NCBI GenBank assembly: GCA_016185105.1
Contig: JACPOE010000033.1
Location: forward strand, 1 to 52,342
DNA: 52,342 bases
Origin: Bdellovibrio sp.
GTDB lineage: Bacteria > Bdellovibrionota > UBA1018
Direction: 5' to 3'
Part shown: positions 8,684-17,646 of the stretch, piece by piece
How positions within the stretch are numbered: the stretch's first letter is position 1
How the letters are laid out: each line of letters starts with the position of its first letter
Notes under the pieces: model-generated
Databases searched by the model: none
What the model saw: the letters and a program-made list of their open reading frames with translations, nothing else
Told to the model about the DNA's origin: nothing
Position numbers and translations under genes: made by a program

Positions 8684-9931
8684 TTGATCTTTAGCATTCA
8701 TCAGATAGAATCATTAAATAAAGGAAGTGAATTTTTAACCCTCCGACATACCCAAATCAGCGACTACCATATGGATAATGGCACCGGTGGCGATCTTTTT
8801 AATTTTGTTCTGAAAGAAAGACCCAAAGTTCCATTTATCCTTTGTACCTCTCTAGAACCCAACTCTCTTCCTGAGTTTAAGACTAAAAAGCCCACCGTTT
8901 TCATTGGCAAGCCTTTTCGCTGGGAAGATTTAGTCTCGACGATTAAACGAATAGCCCTCAGTACTGAACCAGGAAGAAGTCCTGAAGATGCTGAGTACTT
9001 TCCCGTTCGTCTAAAAACTCTGCTTTGTGTGAACATTTTGGACAGCGATATCTACATCAAGCTCGCTGACAATAAATTCGTGAAGCTGATTAAAAAAGGC
9101 GATCCTTTCACGTCTGAAGACTATAAGACCTATAAGTCTCGAAACATTGAAGTCTTCTACATGAAACGGAATGAGTGTGATCAGTTTCTTACTAAATTTA
9201 CAGGTGAGATTGGCACTCTAAGCTTAGCAAAGTCCCTTCCTTGGAATGCTAGCTGTCAGGCTCTAGAAGGTGCCTACGAATCTGTGTATGAAACGATTAA
9301 AACCTTTGGTTTTACTCCGGAAGCGCAGGAGCTAGCGAAAGCTTCTGCAAAATTGGCAATTAAAACTGTGGTTCACCTGCCCAAACTGTCTGATCTATTT
9401 TTGAAGAGCGACACGACCCAATTTCTTTATCGCCACAGCGCCTTGCTTGCTCAGCTTTCCTGCTTGATAGCCTCGGCCGTGGGCTGGTCCTCGGAATCTA
9501 CTCAATACAAGCTAGCACTAGCGTCATTTTTGCACGACATGTCAATCAAAGAAGAAGATATAGCGATTCTTGAGACTACCTTCAAAGCAACCAACACCTA
9601 CCCTAAAGAACAGCAGGAAAAGTTAGAAAAATTTAAGAAACATGCAGACGAGACTGCACTCTTAGTCAGTGGTTTGAAGGAAATCCCTATAGAAGTCAGC
9701 GACATCATCTTGCATCATCACGAACGACCTGATGGAAGTGGAATTCCCCGTGGACTGACTGCCAGAGACATTGGACCTCTAGCGTCACTGTTTATCGTGG
9801 CTCAGGATGTCACCTATTTTATCTGGGAGAAGAAAGGCAACGCGACTTTTGCTGAATTTCTTAAAATTCATGCAGCCGATTATTCCGGAGAATTTTTTGA
9901 GAAAATCACGGCCCGCCTAGCCACTGTTTAG
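8684..9931 (+). CDS. HD-GYP-type phosphodiesterase-like protein with N-terminally incomplete receiver domain
   Basis: Up to 415 residues. Residues 15-90 match the second half of a response-regulator receiver: phospho-acceptor context ISDYHMDNGTGGDL (Asp27), CTS after strand 4 and the conserved Lys in FIGKPF (76). The usual first 40-45 residues (strand 1 with acidic pair, helix 1) are absent, and a stop at 8660 closes the frame. Residues 105-180 form a domain shared with the gene at 47114 (KFVKLIKKGDPF). The HD domain has HD (284-285), His320 and HHHERPDGSGIP (344-354), with Tyr of GYP replaced by Ile. Catalytic metal ligands appear present, so c-di-GMP hydrolysis or binding is possible. The TTG start is weak. 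An ATG at 8771 inside the receiver remnant is an alternative. Confidence 0.8.
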   Translation: MIFSIHQIESLNKGSEFLTLRHTQISDYHMDNGTGGDLFNFVLKERPKVPFILCTSLEPNSLPEFKTKKPTVFIGKPFRWEDLVSTIKRIALSTEPGRSPEDAEYFPVRLKTLLCVNILDSDIYIKLADNKFVKLIKKGDPFTSEDYKTYKSRNIEVFYMKRNECDQFLTKFTGEIGTLSLAKSLPWNASCQALEGAYESVYETIKTFGFTPEAQELAKASAKLAIKTVVHLPKLSDLFLKSDTTQFLYRHSALLAQLSCLIASAVGWSSESTQYKLALASFLHDMSIKEEDIAILETTFKATNTYPKEQQEKLEKFKKHADETALLVSGLKEIPIEVSDIILHHHERPDGSGIPRGLTARDIGPLASLFIVAQDVTYFIWEKKGNATFAEFLKIHAADYSGEFFEKITARLATV

Positions 9932-10006
9932 GTCTTGACTTACGTACCTCGGAACTAGAAATTAACTCTTCAACTTAGATTTAATTTCACAACCGGGGGG
10001 TATCTA

Positions 10007-11204
10007 GTGAATCTTGACTATAAGCTGTCTCCGCATCTCATGCGAAGACTTCTACTATCCAGTATTGCGCTTGGAGTAATTGTTCCATTCTCGGCATCAG
10101 CAAACTATTGGGCGATGACTCCGAATTCTACTTCTATCGAAGATGGGATCGCAGCAATTGACGCTCAAGCCTTAAACCAAAAGCTGTCGGAATTTGATGC
10201 CAATCCCAAGGCTTTCATGAAGGACCATAAGAATATTGCCAAGTTTAATCCTTCGACAGGCAATCCAATTTCAGTGTCTAGCGTATTTTCCCAAGAAAGT
10301 ATTTCTTCCGGAGATTTCATCTATCAAAAGGACTTTTTTCAAAAGAGCGCCAGAATATTTCGGAATGAGGGACGAGCCCCCATTTACAACAACGATGATC
10401 CAGAGAACTTGGTGGATCAGCTGCGCCTGACATCACTGCAAGCGATAGAGCAAAATGGCCTGATGACCAGCCGGCTAAGTGAAAGCCCGTGGTCCGATGA
10501 CTATTGGCCTATCTACACTGGTGTAATTGCAAAAAGATATGCCGATCCTAATTTTCCATTTTCTAAAAACTGGAATCAGAACCGCTGGTATATTTTGAAC
10601 TCCGCTTGTTCAATTGACAACCTATCGCCTGCTGAGAAGTATGACCTTTTAGTGGGTGACCCGAACTGGACACTGACAGTGGCCATGGCGAACGATGGCG
10701 CAAAATACGGCGGTGGAAACGTAGAGACGTGGATGGGAATCTGTCACGGATGGGCACCCGCCGCGTTCATGCTTTCCAGACCCCAAAATGCTGTGACCCT
10801 TACAGCTGCTTCGCGGCTACCGTTCAAACAGAGCCGCCTACTTTGTCGGTGTTTCAATGCGACTTGTGTATGTTAAGGAAACCGACCCCAGTCACGCTAT
10901 GACAGATAGCGCAAGCCAGGACAACCGCGTGGCCGTGGATTACCTCTATGATCTCGAACTGGATGCCAATTACCAGATCATCGGCGGAGAATGGTATCAG
11001 CGCGCTCACCCAGATTTCTTATGGCTTCCTGCTCCACAAGCTCGCGCACTTACGAACTACGATGTAAACCTGCTGCGTCAAAATCAGAGTTGGAATGGAT
11101 CAACTCCATTTCCGCGCACCTGGAGCCCATCGGCAGCCGCTGCTTCCTCATCAGGAGTTCCGTTGGGACTCGTAGTTGAGTCGCTCATTGGACTTTCGCA
11201 TTAA
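10007..11204 (+). pseudogene. Transglutaminase-elicitor-family protein, disrupted by internal deletion and frame change
   Basis: Two overlapping frames together spell the ends of one protein. The first (10007-10876, GTG start with GGGGGG seven bases upstream) has a signal peptide and the family's N-terminal region, ending its homologous part at GICHGWAPAAF, with the expected catalytic Cys (246). From about 10810 the family resemblance continues in the next frame: AAYFVGVSMRLVYVKETDPS, DLELDANYQIIGGEWY, HPDFLWLP. In intact relatives, as I remember them, well over 100 residues carrying the catalytic His and Asp lie between these parts, so both a deletion and a frame change are inferred. The first frame runs on for 20 unrelated residues to a stop at 10876. 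The product would be inactive. A sequencing or assembly error cannot be excluded. Confidence 0.75.
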
Positions 11205-11238
11205 TCATTGTTAATGGTCCGCGCCAGGGGGAGTAATC

Positions 11239-12960
11239 ATGTTTCTGTCTCTGGCGCTATGGATTTTGGGAGGGATGAGTCTTGCTGTAGCTTCAGGGCC
11301 AACTGGAAACACAGGGGATTCATCCCTTTCGGCTTTCCCTGCACGTACTTGTGAAGAACTGTGGTCAGATCGAAAAGTAGAGGACTACCAATATAATTTT
11401 CTCACCGACACTGTACTGACTCCAAAAGGAAATGAAGGCTACACCACTTTCCTAAACCGTCTCACCAGCAATAAAATTGAACGATCTGATTGTAATAAAA
11501 AATGGACTGTATTGATTTACATGGCAGTAGAGCCAAAGCTAGTCCCTTACTCTATCGCAGATATGTATGAGATGGAGTCGGTATACGAAAAGGCGACCAA
11601 GATCACCGGATCTACTCTTAAGACAGATGTCATTGTTCAGTGGGATAATCCGACAACATCAGACTCCCGAAGGATGCATCTTTTTCAAAGCCATTTGAGT
11701 CCACGCAGAAACCTTGGCCCGGACGAGCTAGCAAAACTCAGCTTAGCCGAGATCCACTCACCTATCATCAGTTCGGACCCCATCCGAGGAGACTCGGTTA
11801 AAGAACGCTTTCGGGACTTTTTAATGTGGGGAACCAGAGCCTACCCATCCGAGCACTACCTAGTGATTGTTTGGGGACATGGAAAAGGGTGGACCTCGAA
11901 GAAAGAGGGACGCAAAGCTCCAGGGGGAATTGCAATCTGGCCGAAAGGAGAACGGCTTGATATCCCCAGTTTGCGTGAAATCTTGAACGATGTACAAAAT
12001 CAAATTCAAGACAAAATCGATGTGTTGGTCGCAGATGCCTGTCGAATGCAAACTGTAGAAACAACCTCGGAGCTCGATAAAAATGCGCGGTTTATCATCG
12101 GCTCTGAAGACACCCAAAGTTATGCCGGCCTTCCCTACGGTGACCTGCTAGCAGCAATGAATCGGGGCCACTTCAAAAAAGCCAGGAAGATGCTAGAAGA
12201 CGGGTCTAATCCCCATGAAGGACGCCGGGCCTACTACAACCTAGACGAGGCATATCTTCTGTCTTGGACTATTCCATATCTGTATAAGAAATCTCTCCTT
12301 CCAGGAGGAACCCAAGCGGGTACTGACCCGAAAGCAATTGCCTTTTTAACGGGAAACTCTTTGGAAACAAAACAACTCCGAAGAACACTCCTACCTTCAA
12401 TGGATGCTTTGGGCCTGGCCCTCCAAAAATACATCACTGAAAGCGATGATCATTGGATGAAAATTCGTTTAATCGTAGAAAAAGGAAAGATCTACGACGA
12501 AGGGACCCAAGACTTTGGAAGCTTTCTGAAGGCTTTGCACGAGCTGGCAGAGAAAGATCCGCGAGCCCTCCAGCTCAAAGAGCAAGTCAGATTGACCTAT
12601 GATGCACTCAACTATGCTGTCGTGAACTCGGCCTTAGGGACCAACTATCCGGAATTTGACCCTTACCAACAAATTGGTCCAAGAGGTCTAGCTGTCTGGC
12701 TACCTAAGAACGACGCAGACTACGCGGACCGAGCTGACGACTTCGCGAAATCAATCTTTTACGAAAAGTACAGCAACTGGTATGGCTTCATGCAAACCTT
12801 ATATCTGCCGGTAGCAAAGCCCAAGCTAGCCTCGCGTCGCTCAAGGTCTCCCTTCAGAAGGGACACAGTGACCTTCGAAAATGAGAAAGAAACGGTGTCT
12901 GACCAGACTCTAACACTCTCTGAAACAGAGCCGCTAACTTCTACGCCGGTAGCCCTCTAG
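11239..12960 (+). CDS. Clostripain-like secreted cysteine protease (peptidase C11 type)
   Basis: This 573-residue protein has a signal peptide in its first 19 residues (LSLALWILGGMSLAVAS). The caspase-like C11 core follows: WTVLIYMAVEPKLV (strand 1), DVIVQWDN, then the catalytic His in YLVIVWGHGKGW (His214) and the catalytic Cys in VLVADACRMQ (Cys268). Spacing and motifs match the clostripain family, which cleaves after basic residues. Active-site residues are intact. The C-terminal part is longer than the core and ends in a basic patch (ASRRSRSPFRRD). A good SD (GGGGGAG) stands seven bases before the ATG. It lies 34 bases after the broken transglutaminase gene, so the two may have formed a secreted protein-processing pair. 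Confidence 0.88.
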   Translation: MFLSLALWILGGMSLAVASGPTGNTGDSSLSAFPARTCEELWSDRKVEDYQYNFLTDTVLTPKGNEGYTTFLNRLTSNKIERSDCNKKWTVLIYMAVEPKLVPYSIADMYEMESVYEKATKITGSTLKTDVIVQWDNPTTSDSRRMHLFQSHLSPRRNLGPDELAKLSLAEIHSPIISSDPIRGDSVKERFRDFLMWGTRAYPSEHYLVIVWGHGKGWTSKKEGRKAPGGIAIWPKGERLDIPSLREILNDVQNQIQDKIDVLVADACRMQTVETTSELDKNARFIIGSEDTQSYAGLPYGDLLAAMNRGHFKKARKMLEDGSNPHEGRRAYYNLDEAYLLSWTIPYLYKKSLLPGGTQAGTDPKAIAFLTGNSLETKQLRRTLLPSMDALGLALQKYITESDDHWMKIRLIVEKGKIYDEGTQDFGSFLKALHELAEKDPRALQLKEQVRLTYDALNYAVVNSALGTNYPEFDPYQQIGPRGLAVWLPKNDADYADRADDFAKSIFYEKYSNWYGFMQTLYLPVAKPKLASRRSRSPFRRDTVTFENEKETVSDQTLTLSETEPLTSTPVAL

Positions 12961-13873
12961 AAACTCAACTGGGAATCACAACCCACAGTCGTCATGAAAC
13001 CTGCAAGTTTTTGGCGAAAGCTTACGAAGTTACCCTTTGCTTCTGGAGAAAGATGGCTCATTTTATTTTCAACGGTGGCAAACTCGCCAACCAAATCCTG
13101 ACACTGTTTCAACTTTTCACGAGGGAGAGCAGACTCAGAAGGGCCTGACAAACCCCAGTTATATTTAGCCATTTCTTTATTAATGATAGTGAACTCGGTT
13201 TGCGCTCAGAAGTAATGACCCAGTCCTTCGAGTTAACATTTTTGAACAAAGTATTTAAAAAATCCACTGCCTCTGCAGCATTCCGGTGCTCAGAGTCTTC
13301 ATAAAACCACCAATGACCTTCGTACTGAGGGTTCCCAAGGCGAAGCGTCCGCTCCAAAGAACGAGGAGCAATGATATAAGATTCTCGGCTAAGGCGGTGG
13401 GGACCAATGACCATGAAGTCTCTGTTAGTTCCACCATAGAGTTGGCCTTTGAAGTACTTAGCTCTTTCAACAATGGCGACCTTCCGATCGTTCCAATTTT
13501 TTCCGTCCACCGCATCGTGGACCCCCTCATAGACATGCCAGTGGGATGTAATCCGTTGAGGAGGCAAAAGCTGATTGACATCAACAATGTGAAACTTTTT
13601 CTGATGACCCCAATGAGCAACATAGAAAGGAGCAACCCCATCCTCTAAATCAAACAAAAACGACTGGGGAAGAGGCTGAGGGTGAGCAAGAGTAACCAAA
13701 GAAGAAGCCCCAGGAACCACCGTACTGTTTCGAATAACATCCGTAAGATGAACAAATCGAACATTTTCCCAAAGCTCGGAGGAAGAAGGGCTGACCGCCA
13801 AAGCAGAAAAGGAAAGACAAAAAAGCAGAAAAACAACCAAAAGCCAAACCCGACCAATGTACATATTAGTCAT
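12957..13873 (-). pseudogene. Secreted protein of unknown function, split by a one-base frameshift
   Basis: The frame from 13873 has a signal peptide (VWLLVVFLLFCLSFSALA) and about 200 residues of ordinary-looking sequence up to WVITSER at about 13200. It then reads LKKWLNITG and stops at 13109. The reading frame that follows smoothly is another one: QTEFTIINKEMAKYNW...GCDSQLSF, which ends at 12957. Adding one base at about 13195-13200 joins the two into a single protein of about 305 residues. The downstream frame has its own ATG at 13172 but no signal peptide and no SD. I do not recognise the family. The tail overlaps the clostripain gene's end by 4 bases (convergent). The first part is T-rich on its coding strand, as are ybaK and the end of tyrS. 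Confidence 0.6.
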
Positions 13874-13931
13874 TTAATAAATTAAACAACAAAAAGAGTC
13901 AAAGCCAAACATCTAACCGAGAGGGAGCAAC

Positions 13932-14423
13932 CTAGGTAATCTTAACAACCCGCCCGCCAGTAAGGGCCAATAAACCAGCAGAATCCAACCCAAAAACCGA
14001 ATTAGGGGTCCCAGCCGCAGCCCAGATACGAGGATACTTAAGCAGGTCTTCGTCGATCAAAGTGAAGATCGGCTGAATATGACCCACAGGAGAGACCCCT
14101 CCGATAGCAAACCCAGTGGCCGAACGAACAAAAGCAGCATCAGGCTTAAAAATCGGTTCGCCAACATATTCAGCAACAAGAGCCTCGTTGACCCGATTAA
14201 TACCGCAAGCCAGCACCAAAACAGGCTTCCGAGAAGTCAAAGAACAAAAAACAAGAGACTTAACAATCTGAGCAACCTCACAACCAATAGAGCGAGCAGC
14301 ATCAACAGCAGTACGAGTACTAGAAGGAAGCTCAACAACAGCAAAATCAACCCCCTTCAAAGCAAGAGCATCCTTAACCCGCTGAAGACTACCGCGATCA
14401 ACCAAAGAATCCGAACCAGACAC
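13932..14423 (-). CDS. YbaK/EbsC-family aminoacyl-tRNA deacylase
   Basis: This 163-residue protein belongs to the YbaK/ProX family, which hydrolyses mischarged aminoacyl-tRNA (for example Cys-tRNAPro or Ala-tRNAPro). Supporting segments are the N-terminal helix LQRVKDALALKGVDFAVVEL, AARSIGCEVAQIVKSLVF with the conserved Lys, and the C-terminal GFAIGGVSPVGHIQP with the GxxPxGH signature. The length fits the family. The start chosen is GTG at 14423, with GGAGG four bases upstream. The frame stays open upstream to 14699, but that stretch translates a polypurine tract (Phe/Ser/Leu only) and a palindrome, so it is not protein. Codons end in T far more than in neighbouring genes. It lies downstream of tyrS, fitting translation quality control. 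Confidence 0.88.
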   Translation of the reverse strand: MSGSDSLVDRGSLQRVKDALALKGVDFAVVELPSSTRTAVDAARSIGCEVAQIVKSLVFCSLTSRKPVLVLACGINRVNEALVAEYVGEPIFKPDAAFVRSATGFAIGGVSPVGHIQPIFTLIDEDLLKYPRIWAAAGTPNSVFGLDSAGLLALTGGRVVKIT

Positions 14424-14432
14424 AAGACCTCC

Positions 14433-14549
14433 AAAAAAAGAAAAAAAGAAATAGAAAAAAAAAGAAATAGAAAAAAAAGAGAAAAAGAGAAAAAGAAAAA
14501 GGAATAGAAACAGAGAAAGAAAAAAAGAAGAAAAAGGAAAAGAAAAAAA
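14433..14549. repeat. Polypurine/polypyrimidine tract
   Basis: Over 117 bases the plus strand is almost pure A and G, with only four pyrimidines by my reading (T at 14452, 14468 and 14505, C at 14511). A-runs of 4-9 are separated by single G or GA. On the strand of the flanking genes it reads as T/C, with several runs of seven or more T. It separates the palindrome at 14552 from the SD of the ybaK-like gene. Such tracts can form triplex (H-DNA) or R-loops, pause polymerases, or act as a long U-rich termination zone. It could equally be slippage-prone junk. Confidence 0.9.
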
Positions 14550-14551
14550 TA

Positions 14552-14699
14552 ATGCTTTTTCGGGGTGGTGTGCGTGGGTTTGGGAATAGAGAGGGCTCTC
14601 GCGCCATGGATGGCGCAAGCCGGCGAAAGCCGGCGCGAGGAGGGCAGGAGCCCGACCCTCTCTATTCCCAAACCCACGCACACCACCCGGCAAAAGCAT
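14552..14699. repeat. Large imperfect palindrome (148 bp) with inner hairpins
   Basis: Left arm 14552-14595 pairs with right arm 14656-14699. All 44 positions match except two (14560/14691 and 14562/14689), with 33 uninterrupted pairs from 14563. The 60-base centre contains further symmetric pieces: GCGCC/GGCGC (14601-14605, 14612-14616), GCCGGC-GAAA-GCCGGC (14619-14634, a GNRA tetraloop on the plus strand) and GGGC-AGGA-GCCC (14642-14653). The element begins two bases after the tyrS stop codon and ends three bases before the polypurine tract. On the tyrS strand a very stable hairpin is thus followed by a T-rich tract, so it could serve as an intrinsic terminator. A non-autonomous palindromic mobile element or structured RNA are alternatives. 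Confidence 0.9.
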
Positions 14700-14701
14700 A
14701 A

Positions 14702-15855
<1,154 letters not shown>

Positions 15856-17646
15856 TTATTCAGTTCTCGGCAAATCGCTTAGATTGCTGGGGGTTCGGTC
15901 TTTGGGCAGGGTCAGGTTAGAATCCTCACCTCGTTCTGTGGGCCCCCATAGGGCAGAAAGCGAATAGAAGGCATTTTCAGGGCCTGGTTTTGTACCAGGA
16001 GCATAAAGCTTTCTATACCAAAAGTAATTCCTAGCAATAGAGGTGACGTAGTCTCGGGTCTCTCTCAGGGGTAGAAGGTCTAGAAAAAGAAGCCGATTTT
16101 CGGTTGGAAACCGTTGCCGCCAGTATTTAATTTTTGTGGGTCCAGCATTATAGGCAGCCAGGGAAAGCTCTTTCTCATCCGAAAATTCGCGGGTGAGGTG
16201 TGTGAGGTATTTCACACCAAGACGAATATTAGTCCTAGGATTAAAGAGTTGCTGTGCCCCTACTCGTTCAATGTGGTGAGCGGTGGAAGGCTGAATCTGC
16301 ATCAACCCGCGAGCTCCCGCCGCGCTCTTCGCCGAAGCATCAAAGGCACTCTCCTGACGTATCAGGGAAATGATCAAATAAGGATCAAAGCTCTGTCTTA
16401 ATTCATCAACCAGGGGAAAATATTCAAAAGGGTACATCAGACTTAGTGTATCCCTGGCGATGAGTTCAGGATGCGCCCGAAAAGTACTGGCTAACAACGA
16501 GAAGCTAGCCGGATAGTTTCCGGCTCGTTTTAATAGAACAAGCCAATAGAGCTGAAATTCGGGCTCAGTCAATTGAACACGGGTGATCTGCGTTTCTAGG
16601 AGCAAAGAAGCGGGTTTGGTGAGACCCTTCGTTAAGAGGCCCTCGACCAGCCTAGTAAAGCGCGCTAACTTGCGGTCAACCTCCGAACGGAGATGAATCT
16701 CGGGGTCGACTCTTTTCTGAAAGGGAAGGTCTTTTTCGAGGGAGCGATCCGAATAGGCCAATAACGTGTGTAGACTGAGTGGATACTCTCGAAGCAACCA
16801 AGCCCTCAACCGATCCGCCAGCGCTGTATTTTTAGTTTGAACACCGCAATAGTAACGCCAATACCCAATTCGAACCCGATAGTCTGGGGCCTGGGGGGTA
16901 TCAGGAATCTTACTTAGAATTTCCTCGGCTTCATCGCACTTATTTTCGAAAATTCGCAATAGCCCGAGACGGTAACTGGCTTGCAGAGAAGCCAAATCTT
17001 GACCACAAGCCATGGCCTTCGAGTAAATCTTCGAAATGAATTTTTGAATCCCTGGATCAGGAAGATCAGTTTCAAGCTGCAAACCTAGAGTCAACAGAAA
17101 CGAAGAAGGAGGACAGCTTGATCGTGTTAGATATCGGCCCACTGCTACATCAAGCTGCCCAGTTTCACGAAGCTTTGCATAGAGCCATTTCACAGATCCA
17201 AGATGAGTAAAAAAATAGGTATCGTTACTCGATTTAAAAGCGGCTTCAGCATCTCCCTTGGGAACTCGCAAAGCCATTCTTCTCTGATTTTTTGAAGCCC
17301 GTTGTCGGCGCAAATAGTAAGGAAGCAAGCGACACAATGGGTGTGAGTCTTTCCAGCCTGGAGTATCACAATTTTTCTTCAAGGCGGCTGACTGAGTCTC
17401 ACTGAGCGTATCTTCAAAAAGGGGTCTAAACTCTTCAATCTGACTCTCAGTTTCCAGTCGGACCTCAGCGGACTCCTGAAGATATCCTGAAGTTTTGGGA
17501 TCAGAAACCAAATCTGAGAGTCGAAGACTCTGTTCTCTTTTTGTGCCCGCTCCAGCAGCGAAACACACAATTAAACCTAGAAAGGCAAAAAGGGAGCTAC
17601 CCCGCTTTATGGACCAGGAATCAAGATAGCGCTGTTTTCTTTCCAT
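15856..17646 (-). CDS. Soluble/periplasmic lytic transglycosylase (Slt-like)
   Basis: From the ATG at 17646 this is 596 residues. It has a signal peptide (RGSSLFAFLGLIVCFAAGAG), a long alpha-helical superhelix-like region rich in Leu/Ala/Arg (about 90-410), and a C-terminal SLT domain. That domain carries LIRQESAFD (catalytic Glu, about 432), AAGARGLMQIQPSTA, NPRTNIRLGVKYL and LAAYNAGPTKIKYW, the classic Slt70 family motifs. It cleaves peptidoglycan between MurNAc and GlcNAc to give anhydro-MurNAc. The frame is open further upstream to 17739, but that part lies inside the preceding gene and lacks signal-peptide character, so the internal ATG was chosen. It still overlaps the metallophosphoesterase gene by 40 bases and lies 18 bases upstream of tyrS. 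Confidence 0.9.
   Translation of the reverse strand: MERKQRYLDSWSIKRGSSLFAFLGLIVCFAAGAGTKREQSLRLSDLVSDPKTSGYLQESAEVRLETESQIEEFRPLFEDTLSETQSAALKKNCDTPGWKDSHPLCRLLPYYLRRQRASKNQRRMALRVPKGDAEAAFKSSNDTYFFTHLGSVKWLYAKLRETGQLDVAVGRYLTRSSCPPSSFLLTLGLQLETDLPDPGIQKFISKIYSKAMACGQDLASLQASYRLGLLRIFENKCDEAEEILSKIPDTPQAPDYRVRIGYWRYYCGVQTKNTALADRLRAWLLREYPLSLHTLLAYSDRSLEKDLPFQKRVDPEIHLRSEVDRKLARFTRLVEGLLTKGLTKPASLLLETQITRVQLTEPEFQLYWLVLLKRAGNYPASFSLLASTFRAHPELIARDTLSLMYPFEYFPLVDELRQSFDPYLIISLIRQESAFDASAKSAAGARGLMQIQPSTAHHIERVGAQQLFNPRTNIRLGVKYLTHLTREFSDEKELSLAAYNAGPTKIKYWRQRFPTENRLLFLDLLPLRETRDYVTSIARNYFWYRKLYAPGTKPGPENAFYSLSALWGPTERGEDSNLTLPKDRTPSNLSDLPRTE

Noticed and set aside
14079..14507. Plus-strand frame ending in a Lys/Arg/Glu-rich tail
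   Set aside because: It lies opposite the ybaK gene, and its tail is the purine tract; no homology or SD.
14424..14699. N-terminal extension of the ybaK frame, rich in Phe, Ser and Leu
   Set aside because: It is only the translation of the polypurine tract and the palindrome. A GTG with GGAGG at the right place gives the normal family length.
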